A DNA stretch of 64,000 nucleotides from Nereocystis luetkeana (Eukaryota; Sar; Phaeophyceae; Laminariales; Laminariaceae), in assembly GCA_031213475.1 (NCBI GenBank), contig JARUPZ010000006.1, forward strand, positions 4,460,045 through 4,524,044, written 5' to 3'. Position numbers and translations under genes: made by a program. The notes under the pieces are model-generated. The model saw only the letters and a program-made list of their open reading frames with translations. It did no database searches and was not told where the DNA came from. Of this stretch, positions 11,903 to 21,689 are shown piece by piece; positions within the stretch are counted from its first letter, which is position 1, and each line of letters begins with the position of its first letter.

Positions 11903-13060
11903 TCATTTTGGGCACGAGTCGTCTTCGTCAGAGTACACTGTGTGGCAGCCAGATCCGACGTCGCCGAGGAACGAGACAGAGACGGGGATGTCCAGCACAC
12001 CCCCGGTGGCAACGCGAATCACAGGATCGAGTAACCCGGTGTCCACGAACACCGAGTTGTCCGAAAGCACGGTCACGCCTGTGGAAGCAACGTAGATGAT
12101 GGGGGTAGCCAGATCGATGAAACTAGCTGGACCCGAGAACATGAAGTTTCCTGCGTTGTACAGTGCGCCGCCGACGCCATGCTGCGACTGGCAGTCTACA
12201 AACAGGGCCGTTGCCTGGTCCATAAACGTGAACTCGGCCCCGGCTGCGTTGTAAAGAGCGCCGCCATTCCCACCCCGAAGCGATTCGAACGTGGCGTCTC
12301 CTTTGAGCTCGACCTTGCCCTCATTGAAGATTCCTCCACCGTTTCCTCCGTCATCGTCGGCGATGGACACATATGCCATCTCCAATGCACCGTTGAACAC
12401 CGTCGAGCCCGTTTCGCCGACGTACATCACACCGCCATCACCCGCGACGCTTTCCCCGCCACCCATTGCTTTACAGTTGGTGAACGTGGCGTCGCCGCCG
12501 ACACGAAAGTCGCCGTTGTTGTAGACACAACCCCCGTTCAGAGTTTCTTGGGCTAAATCGGAACCCCCGTCGGCCACGTTCAAGATGCTGATGCCGTCCA
12601 TCAAAAGGTCGTTCAAGAAGCTGACGGTCGATCCCTCTCCCACGACCACGGCCCCTCCGTCGACGGTTTGCAAAGTTGGCCCGTGGAATTCCACATTCGG
12701 TTCCCAGATCAACTGTGCGCCGTTGGTCACCTCAAACCGAACCTGGTCCAGAACCGACAATCCGGGGATATTGTCGAGGACCTCACTCGACTGCACGGTG
12801 AGAGTGTTGGAGTCCATGCTCATCGTGGTGGCGGTGACGCAGTCGATGACTTGAAAGGGGAGCATTTCGACGACGACATCTATAGTCTTCGTCAAGTCGA
12901 AGGCTTCCTGGAGCTGCTCGCACGTTTCCACCAAACCGTGGCAGACACTCGGGACCAGCAGGAGAAGCGTGACGCATGATGCAAAGGACCTGCAAGCCGT
13001 TTGTCCAGGATGGAGAGATAAAACGAACAAGGATATGCGAATTGGCAGTATTAATGACAC
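11903..13060 (-). CDS. Secreted Pmp-like GG-repeat protein
   Basis: The frame encodes 385 residues. A hydrophobic segment at residues 26-41, ending VPSVCHG, looks like a signal peptide core. The region from 135 to 304 holds six GG-led repeats (GGAVVVG 135, GGCVYNNG 176, GGVMYVG 209, GGGIFNEG 241, GGALYNAAG 267, GGALYNAG 297) with interspersed FLN/FTN turns. This is the GGA[ILV] plus FxxN pattern of chlamydial polymorphic membrane protein repeats, which fold as a right-handed beta-helix; similar proteins occur in brown algae. Cysteines at 40, 47, 74, 178, 196, 290, 372 and 383 fit an extracellular protein. The role is unknown, with adhesion or cell-surface display possible. The start is uncertain: CGGCTTGCAG at 12990-12999 is also present at the 5' limit of homology in the 41.8-kb pseudogene, so it may be a splice acceptor with an upstream exon. 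Two dead relatives lie at 1.1 and 41 kb on the same strand. Confidence 0.8.
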   Translation of the reverse strand: MSLILPIRISLFVLSLHPGQTACRSFASCVTLLLLVPSVCHGLVETCEQLQEAFDLTKTIDVVVEMLPFQVIDCVTATTMSMDSNTLTVQSSEVLDNIPGLSVLDQVRFEVTNGAQLIWEPNVEFHGPTLQTVDGGAVVVGEGSTVSFLNDLLMDGISILNVADGGSDLAQETLNGGCVYNNGDFRVGGDATFTNCKAMGGGESVAGDGGVMYVGETGSTVFNGALEMAYVSIADDDGGNGGGIFNEGKVELKGDATFESLRGGNGGALYNAAGAEFTFMDQATALFVDCQSQHGVGGALYNAGNFMFSGPASFIDLATPIIYVASTGVTVLSDNSVFVDTGLLDPVIRVATGGVLDIPVSVSFLGDVGSGCHTVYSDEDDSCPK

Positions 13061-13764
13061 TTTCCACTACGTTACGTGTAGCGCAAATGTTTTCCGGAAG
13101 AGTAACTCCGATCGCGGTCACGTTATCCAACATCTAGCTGCAAGTACGCGGGAAGTACCTTGAATAAGAAGACGCCGACCAACCTATTGGCGATGTGCCA
13201 TGTCTGGGGGTCACCAGAATGTGCTTGGAGGGCTGCCTACGGATCACATGTATGCCCTTACATCTCGAAGGTTGTTGCGCACGAATGTACATACCACTTT
13301 AGGCACCGACAGTCAGTCTGGTGCTGGCTCCAACTGATTGATGATGTTTCAACCTTTCTACACCGACAGGCCCCCCGGCCTCAACTCTGTAGTCATCCGG
13401 AAAGTCGCACTCCAGACGGGGTGATTGAATGCGCAGGTAACGTTGGCTGGTCGTTCTGCCGTACATCTAGCAACCAATGTTTGGTAGGACCTGATCTGGC
13501 TGTAGGCGCCACGCCAAAATTTCCGGGCGGGGTGTTTCCGAACCAGTTTGCCGATTTTGACTGTTAAAAAGTATGCGGTTTCTCTAGAATATCAAGGAGG
13601 GCTATCGTTATGCTGATTGTCTTGTTTTATTAATTGTCGGATTTGTTGTGGTTTCCGAAAAATTCCGCATGACGGAGTGGGCCCGAAAGAATGGGACTTC
13701 GAAAAGGGCAATCAAATCGAGCGTGAAGGTGTCCACATTTCTGACATGTATTCGTTTTTTTTTG
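13061..13764. other. No gene seen; upstream flank of the Pmp-like gene
   Basis: This stretch would contain the promoter and possibly a first exon of the minus-strand gene, but I cannot identify either. A 135-codon plus-strand frame (13160-13567) shows no convincing domain. Confidence 0.35.
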
Positions 13765-14006
13765 GCGTTCTACGATGGAGGTTAACCCTAATTTTTCTGA
13801 GACTCCTCACTGTAGGAGCTCCATACCCCATCCGAAAACTGACTTAAGCAAAACCAAAATTGCTTCTCGATGAATAATGCTATGGTTCAAGTATACAAAG
13901 AAAAAACGAATGCGAAACAAGATTGACATTTTGACGATTATGGGTTAAGGAACCCCGTCGTCCAGAAAACAAAAGCGGAAATGTGCTACCTCTATCGTAG
14001 AATGCG
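13765..14006 (+). mobile_element. MITE-C copy 1
   Basis: The ends are inverted: GCGTTCTACGATGGAGGT on the left and ACCTCTATCGTAGAATGCG on the right. The interior (GGAGCTCCATACC, GAATAATGC, AAACAAGATTGACATT, GCGGAAATGTGC) matches the inverted copy at 49463-49703 and the direct copy at 51075-51307 in order. It is about 242 bp and non-coding. I could not fix a target duplication. Confidence 0.75.
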
Positions 14007-14865
14007 TCTTTTGTAACATTTTATGATTTTATCGCAGATCATAAACATGCCACCTCTGTTAACGGACAACGGAATCGGCAATGGTGGGTGTATCGATCGC
14101 TTAAACCTTGTCTCGAGGGATGTTCACAACGAAAATCAGCGTTATCCACTGTACAGATTCGTCGTGGTTTCGTGTAGATATTTTGTGTCGATTCCTCTAC
14201 GCACGTAACAGCGATTTTATCGACATAACATTTGGCAACAAATCAACTCGGATTCAAACACGCGAAAGGTCTTCAAATGAGATTCTAACCCAGCAAGACG
14301 GCTGCCAATTGATTCTTAATATTATTCCGAAATGACCGCGACACTGCCTGTAGAGGGGAAATATCTTTCACGGCTGGCCCAAGTTGTTCGTGTCCGGTGT
14401 ATGGTGGACAGGACGTTTGTTTTATTTTCGCATTTCTACCGTGCCATACAACTACCGGCAGATTATGAGAACAAAAAGGATGCCACCAAGAAAACGTGTC
14501 TGTAGTGTACTGGTAGCTGTACAGGTATACCTGGGAAATCGATGGGACGAAGGTATGGGTAAAACTTGTCTGCAACCCTTACAGAGACAGCAAGATAACC
14601 TTGAGCAATAAGTAGTAGATACGTTGAGGGGCCCCTTCGGCCAAATAAAAAAGGAGTAAGTATTTGCGCAGTTGAAATATTTTGAAATGTGAAAGGTGCC
14701 CCTTTTGGATGTAGGTAACAAGAAATCCCGGGGGCGTCGCAAGGCGAAAAGGTAGGAGGACCTTTAACAATCTGGGAGAAGGGATCTTTAGGTTGGTAGG
14801 CTGTTCGGATGTTTTGGTTCCTGCTGGGATCAAGGTACGGGCGAAGACCCAGCCCGACCCCTGAC

Positions 14866-14897
14866 TCTAACCTTAACCCTAACCCTAACCCTGACCC
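14866..14897. repeat. Interstitial telomere-type CCCTAA tract
   Basis: Three exact CCCTAA units are flanked by near matches (CTCTAACC, CTTAACC, CCCTGACC). CCCTAA/TTAGGG is the telomere repeat of many eukaryotes, including brown algae. The tract is too short and degenerate to be an active end and is probably an internal relic. Confidence 0.7.
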
Positions 14898-15169
14898 CAA
14901 ACCGAGGCCAAAACGGGCCAAAACTCGCCATAAACGCGGCTACGCCGAGTTTGCATCGAACCAGGAAATTTCTCAGATGCGGACGACGATTCCGAAGTGC
15001 AGACCACGCTACACATTTTTCAAGTAAAAAACATCCTTAAAGATCCCTTCTCCCAGACTGCTAAACCTACTCAAATGTAGTCACAGGTACACTTATAGCT
15101 GTCATTGGTGGAAACGTGAGCCCTGCGCTAGCGTATTGCTCGAAGGAAAGAGTAGTAGTCGGCAGCAAG

Positions 15170-15815
15170 AACTGAGTACAACTCTTTCTGTGGTAATTAC
15201 TACATTACACGCACGCGGTACCATGGGTTGACTACTCTATATACTGTTACTATACGCCAGTACAACTACTACGCAGATTTAATGCAGGTAGAAGGATCAT
15301 GCAGTTAAACAAACTACTACCTGGTACACTACTTCTACTGACCACTTACTATACTACTAAGTACTGCTAGAGAATGACCAATCGCTCATACCTGGTACAA
15401 TCCAGACAACGTCATGGTAAAGAAAGAGGTCAAGTAACCACGTGGTACCATGGATGGGTTCGGGCATGACTACTTTACTTTGATACACCATACACCACTG
15501 CCAGTAATACGTAGAAGCAGTATACGGGTAAAAGCAGCATGAATACATACTACACTACAGTAGTAGTACCTACCACTACGACTATACTTTTAATGTTAGC
15601 AAATGTAAAGGCTACCGTTTAAATACGATTGAGGTCGTCTACTGTTATTGGCCAGGTGGAAGAACGGCATGCAGACGGCAACAATAGCAATAGCGAACAC
15701 CAGACACCACAACGACTACGACTAATGCTACTACTTAGAGCAAGGTAGTACTGTACTCCTGTTGGACAGACATTATTGGAGAAGCAGCATGCGCCCGGTA
15801 CCATGGGCTACCATT
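15170..15815 (-). repeat. Left-arm outer repeat cluster (inverted to 21.69-22.68 kb)
   Basis: The cluster holds three spaced copies of a GGTACCATGGG-type word (about 15220, 15447, 15799). The block GCACGCGGTACCATGGGTTG at about 15210 is the exact reverse complement of sequence at about 22628-22655, and the match continues several bases further. A second block near 15278-15300 (TGCAGGTAGAAGGATCATGC) corresponds in inverse to the GCATGATCCTTCTGCC block at 21977. It forms the outer part of the left arm of the large palindrome. Confidence 0.6.
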
Positions 15816-15819
15816 AATA

Positions 15820-15924
15820 TTACGGGGGACCATAGTAAATAGGACCTACGGTAAACACAAAAACCTATATATTTACGATATTTTACTAACAAGATTTGGT
15901 CCTATAAACTTTGGTCCCCCGCAA
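15820..15924 (+). mobile_element. MITE-A copy 2
   Basis: This is a 105-bp element with ends TTACGGGGGACCATAGTAAA and an inverted right end, flanked by TA on both sides (15818-15819 and 15925-15926). The interior has ACCTACGGT, AAAAACCTATATATTTA and AACAAGATTTGGTCC. The TA duplication points to a Tc1/mariner-type transposase acting in trans; that is inference from the target site only. Confidence 0.9.
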
Positions 15925-16179
15925 TATTAATATTAATACTACGACTACAACTATTATGTACTCTACTAATTACTTCAGAATTCTTTATTTTCGTGTCGAA
16001 AACAACAGCGTCTGGAACAAGAAGGCCAAATAACGAAAAATATAACTAGTATCAAGAGTAGGAAGTAGTTTCTTTCTATATATATCTTTATGCAGGTATA
16101 CGTGCAGTTGGGGCACGATGAAAAGGGTATCCGCATTTGTTTGTCATGAAACTAAAATATTAACGGGCAAATGAGTACT

Positions 16180-16653
16180 CAGGGCAACAGCACAGCCGGC
16201 TTGTGACAGAAACAGTAGAACTCAGCAGTAGTATAACATCACGATTAACAAAAATTGGCAGCAACAACAGGTCTACACACAATTGAGGGCGCCATGAAAT
16301 AAAATATCTGCTCTTTTGTCCTGGAATGTTTCTCTCTACGTTAGAATTAATGGCTGCGAAAAGCAGTACCATCTACTCAAGGTTACAGCAGCAGACTCGT
16401 GGCAACGGCAGCACAGTACTACCTACAACCAATACCTACTACCAATGCATATTTCTGCTGCTACTACTACTACTACTGCCACTATTCATACTGCTACCAC
16501 TACTATGGCTACTGCTACTGCTACTACTGCAACACCACTCCTACTACTACTGCGCTGCTATGAATACTACTGTCACTGCTACTGCTACTGCTACTGCTAC
16601 TGCTACTGCTACTGCTACTACTACTGCTACTACTACTCCTACGACTACTACCT

Positions 16654-16684
<31 letters not shown>

Positions 16685-17190
16685 GACTACTACCTCTACC
16701 ACTACTACTACTACTACTACTACTGTTGGTATTGCTGCTACTGCTACAACAACTATATTGGTGCCTGTGCTACTCTCTTACTCCTCCTACTCTTTCTACT
16801 ACAAGTACTACTATCGAAACCTATTACGTTACTACTACAACTACTACTACCCGTACTACTATTAATAGGTCAGATGCACACCGAGACAAGGGGGGTACAC
16901 GCAGACGGGCGGCAGAATGAGCCTGGCTCTGTGGCTCTTGTCCGGTTCAATTGCCTGCTGCTGAGAGCGTGGGGCTGGACAACCCGTAAAGTATGGTACC
17001 TACATACCTGGTATACAGTAAATACCAGCTGCCCATTTTCCCCAGGCAGACAGACCACAAGGGAGCAAGTTTTGTCCTCACGTACGTGCTCGGTGTGAGG
17101 TGTGTCGTGTACGCCAAAGGGCTACGTGAAGCATACGTGATGCTCGACAGACGTTTAGTGCTGTGCTGCTGTATCCACTGCTGCTGCTGA
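16180..17190 (+). repeat. Palindrome left arm: microsatellite plus D-core copy A
   Basis: The order is a GGGCAACAGCACAGCC block, an ATTGAGGGC..CATGAAA..GGAATGTTT block, GGTTACAGCAGCAGACT, an (ACT/GCT)n array at 16438-16860, GATGCACACCGAGACA, then a core with GACGGGCGGCAGAATGAG, CTGTGGCTCTTG and CAAAGGGCT, and finally a short CTG-rich tail. The same order appears inverted at 20447-21310. Open frames over the array are Thr/Tyr/Leu/Cys-rich by-products of the microsatellite and are not genes. Confidence 0.7.
16438..16860. repeat. Imperfect (ACT)n/(GCT)n microsatellite
   Basis: About 420 bp of ACT, GCT and CCT trinucleotides, purest at 16565-16730. It lies inside the left arm of the large palindrome and has a reverse-complement counterpart at 20810-21075. 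Confidence 0.9.
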
Positions 17191-17320
17191 TGTTTTTAAA
17201 TAAAATATAACGGTACAAGCGGGCAATTTCAAGATTATTGACATTTTCAACGCGAAGAGAATTTAGTGGAGTTTTTTTGGTTGTTGTTGACAGTGTTCGT
17301 CGTATCATACGGGCATGTTA

Positions 17321-17425
17321 TTCCGGGGGACCATACTTAACAGGGCCTATGGTAGAAATAAAAACCTATATACTTAACCATTTTTACTAACAATATTTGG
17401 TCCTATTAACTATGGTCCCCCGTAA
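17321..17425 (+). mobile_element. MITE-A copy 3
   Basis: A 105-bp copy flanked by TA at 17319-17320 and 17426-17427. The left end has TTCC in place of TTAC; the right end is intact. It sits between two D-core copies in the left palindrome arm and has no counterpart in the right arm, so it inserted after the arms formed. Confidence 0.9.
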
Positions 17426-17445
17426 TAGTACAAATACAATATTCA

Positions 17446-17765
17446 GCCAGGCAGTCGGGCAGTGTCGGCGATGCCCAGTCAGTGCCGGCAGTACAGCGAG
17501 ACGGGAGGCAGTATGGGCCTCGCTCTGTGACTCTCACCCGTTGCGATTACCTGCTGCTCAGAGCGTGCCACTGGACGACTGGCTAGGTATGACACCAAAA
17601 TACCTGCTACCAGAAATTCTCCCCGGTAGACCGACCGTTGTGGTCATGAACGTGCTTCGTGTTGGGTGTACACCACTCGTCAAAGGGCTTGGTGCAACAA
17701 ATACGACAGCCGACAGATGTGCACTGCTATTGCTGCTGTATGTCTGCTGCAGCTGCTACTTCTTC
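17446..17765 (+). repeat. D-core copy C
   Basis: This is a second D core in the left arm, in the same orientation as copy A. Recognisable blocks are CAGGCAGTCGGGCAGTGT, GAGGCAGTATGGGCCT, TTGCGATTACCTGCTGCT, CGTGTTGGGTGTACACC and CAAAGGGCTTGG, ending in a CTG-rich tail. The first half matches 19640-19835 inverted and the second half matches 18270-18440 inverted, so the right-arm version was split by other DNA. Confidence 0.7.
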
Positions 17766-18269
17766 TCGTGAGGTTGAAAACCCGCGTACAGCTCTAGTAG
17801 AGGAGTAGAGGGAGTATTCGAGGGTGGCGGCCTATTTACGAAAATAATAATATAAATGGGGGGTTTTCCATGTCACCTGCTCGGCTCGGCGAGGCGGAAC
17901 ACAAACCCTTGTTTATTAGAGCCAACGCAGCGACGTTCAATGCACCGAGCAACGCGACGGTGCTTGGCCGGTATCCAGACATGCGTCGTAATGTACCCAC
18001 CGCCCCCTTGCTTGCCCCGCAGCCGAAAGTGCGAGAAGGAACCCTCGATCGCCGGAGGGCAGCATGCCTAAAAAAAAAATATGCATCTTTCGTCGCTGAA
18101 TCGGCTAAGAGAGCAAAGTATTGCTTTCCCCCTCGCCGAGTGGGTGACTTGGACAACCGCACGTATTTAGTTTTTTCGTAAATTTTAAAATGCCTGTCGC
18201 ACCAATAATGGGATAGTTATTCCCATTTCTCGCCACCCTCTGCTTTACATATGGTTCCGTCCACAGCAA

Positions 18270-18440
18270 AAGATAAAGCAATAGCAGCAGCACAGCAGCA
18301 GCGGCAGCAACAACAACAACAACAACAACAACATACAGCAGCAACAGTAAGTACACACCGTGTCGGCCATTCATTGTATCTGTACCATCAAGCTTTTTCA
18401 CGGGTGATGTGCCCCTAACACCGAGTATGCTCGAGACCAC
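18270..18440 (-). repeat. D-core copy C', 3' half, with CAA/CAG tail
   Basis: On the minus strand this reads like the second half of copy C (GTGTTAGGGGCACATCACCC, then GAAAAAGCTTGATGG, then GGCCGACACGG). It ends in an expanded trinucleotide tail: (CAA/CAG)n on the plus strand at 18280-18350. The tail sits where the other cores have their short CTG-rich ends. Confidence 0.6.
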
Positions 18441-19639
18441 AAACTTCCCGCTGAGATATTTTCAAATATAGAACTACATACTTAGATCACAACCCCTGAG
18501 CGTGCTCGGTTGGTGCATCCCTGGCCTCTCAGAGCTCCCACTTCCAAACCGCCTCCTTTCATTGATTGCCGGACCTTTCCAGCAGTTCTTTGTTTTCTCG
18601 GTCCTTTCTTCCTTTTTTTTCTTCCGTTTCGTGTGTGTGCGTGTACTCCGAGCACGGCATCGCGGGAGGACCCGGCACCGTCGCGGGTGTCAGCGGGTGC
18701 TGGCGGGTAGAGGGGGGTCGCAAGGAGCGCGGTCGCCGCTTTCGTGCCTAGGCGTCGCGTGTGCCTCGAGACACGAGGGATGCATGAACGGGCCTTGTCT
18801 GGCTTCGATTGATGATTGTTGATAGGGTATGTACGAGTTATGAAGGTCGTTCGGGAGGGCAAGATAATATTCAAGCGGTGCTTATTTTTGCGACCACGCT
18901 GAAGTTGAATGAGGGAGGTGTGCAGTTTGAACACCAACGATATCGTGCTGGCGAACGACGGCCACGGTGAGCACCGGGCTTCACGCGAGGTGGGCGACGG
19001 GGATGATTGTGGCAGAGAGTGATGAAAGCTTTACCCGGACCGAATCGGTAGCGAGGTGGCCGCGAGAGGGGCGTGCGGCGTACGAGGCTGAGAGAGAAGC
19101 TCTCATGTGCGATTTTTTTCTTTTCTTCTTTTTGACCGGGTGTAAGGTGTTCCAATCAGGTAGAAAAATATTACACGAGAGGGGACAGGGATTTTTTTTC
19201 CTTTCCGAGTTTTCGGTTTCATTTTGATTGTTTTCGCTGCTGTGCCGTGCTGTGCTTTCGCTTTCTTCGTACATACCGTAGTGCAGACATATTATAGAGC
19301 ATACGAAAGAACAAAATAAGTACCTGGTACAGACAGTAGTACCCTACCTGGGGTATGTACGTACGTACGACATCCGCGTCTAGCGAAGCGTATATGTGCC
19401 ATCCAAGCTGACTTCGGAGCTGTTTTTTCCTGAAGCATGGCGGCGGGGCTCTTGGCATTATCAAGTCGCCGGTTTGCAATTACGATCCTTGCAAAAACTA
19501 AACTCAATCGTGGACCTCTGTTCGCTTCGCATAGTTTGATGTACCTTTTCCCTTCCTGAGCGAGCGTAGCGGGCGGCGTAGGCCGCCCGCGGAGCGAAGC
19601 GCCTTGTATATGCATACCAGGTACCAGGTATTATTGTTA
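18441..19639. other. Segment splitting D-core C' (possible insertion), no gene seen
   Basis: These 1.2 kb separate the two halves of the right-arm D core and have no counterpart in the left arm, so they look like inserted DNA. I found no terminal repeats or target duplication. The open frames are short and Pro/Arg-rich. A GC-rich palindromic block with core GGGCGGCGTAGGCCGCCC lies at 19560-19605. Confidence 0.35.
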
Positions 19640-19835
19640 TACCTAGCTACGGTAGTTGTCCAGTCGCACGCCCCCAGCAGCAGTAGGTAATCGCAACGAA
19701 CGGGCAAAAACAATATAACCAGGCCCATACTGCCTCCAGCTTCGTTCTACCGCGTCTCGGTGTGGCCCCCAATACGACCCACACTGCTCGACTGCCTGGC
19801 CGATATCCTAGTTGAACGTACGACATAAATGTCAG
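19640..19835 (-). repeat. D-core copy C', 5' half
   Basis: On the minus strand the blocks GCCAGGCAGTCGAGCAGTGT, GGAGGCAGTATGGGCCT and TTGCGATTACCTACTGCTGC match copy C at 17446-17600 in order. A shared ATG followed by a Leu-rich frame is seen in several D cores, but other copies have stops there, so I do not call it coding. Confidence 0.65.
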
Positions 19836-19976
19836 AGGAGACACACCTGTGTTACGGCAGCCACTTCCAACAACGAAGAATTTTCTCTATGAATTTTCTC
19901 CGCCTGGAAAATCTCAATAATTTTGAAATCGCCCCCTTTCTTATTAGAGCTCATTCTTATGGGAGAGCGTTTTTTT

Positions 19977-20335
19977 GGAGATATATCAATATACCGAGGC
20001 GTTCTGTCACTATTCGTAAAATTCTCCAGAAGAAGCAAAAAAACAACGTTCGTTAAACTCTACACATTTGGAAAATAAACAGGAACATATGGAAGGTTGA
20101 AAAAAATGCGCGAGCAAATGTCGAACAACAGGGAAAAAAGGCTCCCAGATATAGACGCTTTTTCCCCAATTTTTTGACATTTTTTTCGCGAAATATTTCA
20201 ATCTTCCACATTTTACCTTTTTTTCTTCCAAATGTAAAAAATGTGAAATTTGACGAACTCCATTTTTTTGCTTCATTCAGGAGAATTTCGCGAATAGTGA
20301 CAGAACGCTTCGGTATATTGATACATAATATCTCC
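19977..20335. mobile_element. Foldback (hairpin) element, 359 bp
   Basis: The whole element is an imperfect palindrome centred near 20153. The left arm reads GGAGATATATCAATATACCG, then CGTTCTGTCACTATTCG and AAATTCTCC; the right arm is its reverse complement (CGAATAGTGACAGAACGCTT, CGGTATATTGAT). Inner arms continue with GGAAGGTTGAAA..GCAAATGTC facing GACATTTTTTTCGCG..TCAATCTTCC. Each arm is about 165 bp and the loop is short. It looks like a foldback MITE or a young inverted duplication. The plus-strand ends are GGAG and CTCC. Confidence 0.8.
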
Positions 20336-20446
20336 AATTAATTTGTATTATTTCCGTTGCCATCCGAGAATGTGCAGCATGATCTTCAACATGATCACTC
20401 ATTATTTCCAAACTTTGGAAATAATGGAAGAAACGCTCGTATACCC

Positions 20447-20923
20447 GTCCACTTTTTGGTTTTTGATCAATCCCAGCAAGCAGCAGTAGATAGATACAGC
20501 AGCAGATAGATACAGAAACAAATACTTGGTCCAGTATTTCGAGTGTCCTATAGGTTCCACCCAGCCCTTTGACGAACACCACGCACCTGGCCCCCTCGGT
20601 CCGTCTACCTGGGGAAAATTAATACGTGGTACGTCCTCCGGTCGTGTATGCCGGTGGATCATACCTACCAGGTAGCAAGTTTTCCGGTCACAGACTCTCA
20701 GCAGTAGTAGGTAATCGCACCGGGCAAGAGCCACAGAGCCTCATTCTGCCGCCCGTCTCTCTCTACCACCCCCCCTGTCTCGGTGTGCATCTTCCATATT
20801 CATTCATAGTAGCAGTAGAAGTAGTAGTAGTAGTAGTAGTAGCAGCAGTAGTAGTAGTAGGAGTAGGTAGTAGGAGTAGTAGGAGTAGTAGTAGTAGTAG
20901 TAGTAGTAGAAGTAGTAGGAGTG

Positions 20924-20966
<43 letters not shown>

Positions 20967-20990
20967 GAGTAGTAGTAGGAGTAGTTGTAG

Positions 20991-21023
<33 letters not shown>

Positions 21024-21310
21024 CAGCAGTACAGCAGGGTTGAGCAGTAGCATCAATAGGAGTAGTAGGAATTGTTGTAGTAGAAGTGGCAGTATCGTAG
21101 AATAGGAGTGATATTGTTGCCACTATTAATAGTCTGTTGCTGTAACCGATGACTATATACTGCATTTATTTGACAAACATTCCACAAACATTTCATGGTA
21201 CAGCTTTTTCGATGATGCCCTCAATCGTATGCAGAGTTGTGGAGTAATGATTACAGCCGAGTTGCTGCCTAAAGATTTAGACTGATGCTCAAGTTATCCT
21301 GTGCTGTTGC
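20447..21310 (-). repeat. Palindrome right arm: D-core copy B plus microsatellite
   Basis: On the minus strand the order is GATGAAACAG, the GTGGCAACAGC block, CATGAAATG..GGAATGTTT, GGTTACAGCAACAGACT, a (CTA)n array, GATGCACACCGAGACA, GACGGGCGGCAGAATGAG, CAAAGGGCTGGG and a CTG-rich tail. This is the left-arm copy A in the same order, inverted. Leu- and Ser-rich frames over the array are microsatellite translations. Confidence 0.7.
20810..21075. repeat. (TAG)n/(GTA)n microsatellite
   Basis: About 265 bp of AGT trinucleotides with GGAGT and CAG interruptions. It is the reverse-complement partner of the 16.44-16.86 kb array. Confidence 0.9.
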
Positions 21311-21689
21311 CACGAGCCAGCTGTTGCCACGAACCAGCTGCTGTTACCGTGAGTATTTATTAGACACCCATTCGAACGTTTTTCAGGACAACTCCAAATA
21401 ACTGTTTCATCGGGCTCAACCGTACGTACACCTGTACGTGAATTAATACAGACTGGTCCTTAGTCATTTTAGAGCAGAACAACAGTACACATTGTCGGAT
21501 ATCAAGCATACAACAATCATAATAATAAAGAGAAGATGTTGCTCCCAACAAATACATGCGTAGTGTTGTTTTAGGTTTTGTTAGTATTCCCGTACCATTG
21601 ACGCTGCATTTGCCACGCATGTGATGTATATAAGTAGGTAGTATAGTACCTCATGTATATTAAATAATAGTTGTGGAGCAGTAATTATT

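Noticed and set aside
16316..17098. A 260-codon plus-strand frame rich in Tyr, Thr and Cys
   Set aside because: It is the translation of the ACT/GCT microsatellite and its flanks; all frames over such arrays stay open.
20626..21165. Ser-, Leu- and Thr-rich frames on both strands
   Set aside because: They are produced by the (TAG)n tract in the right palindrome arm.
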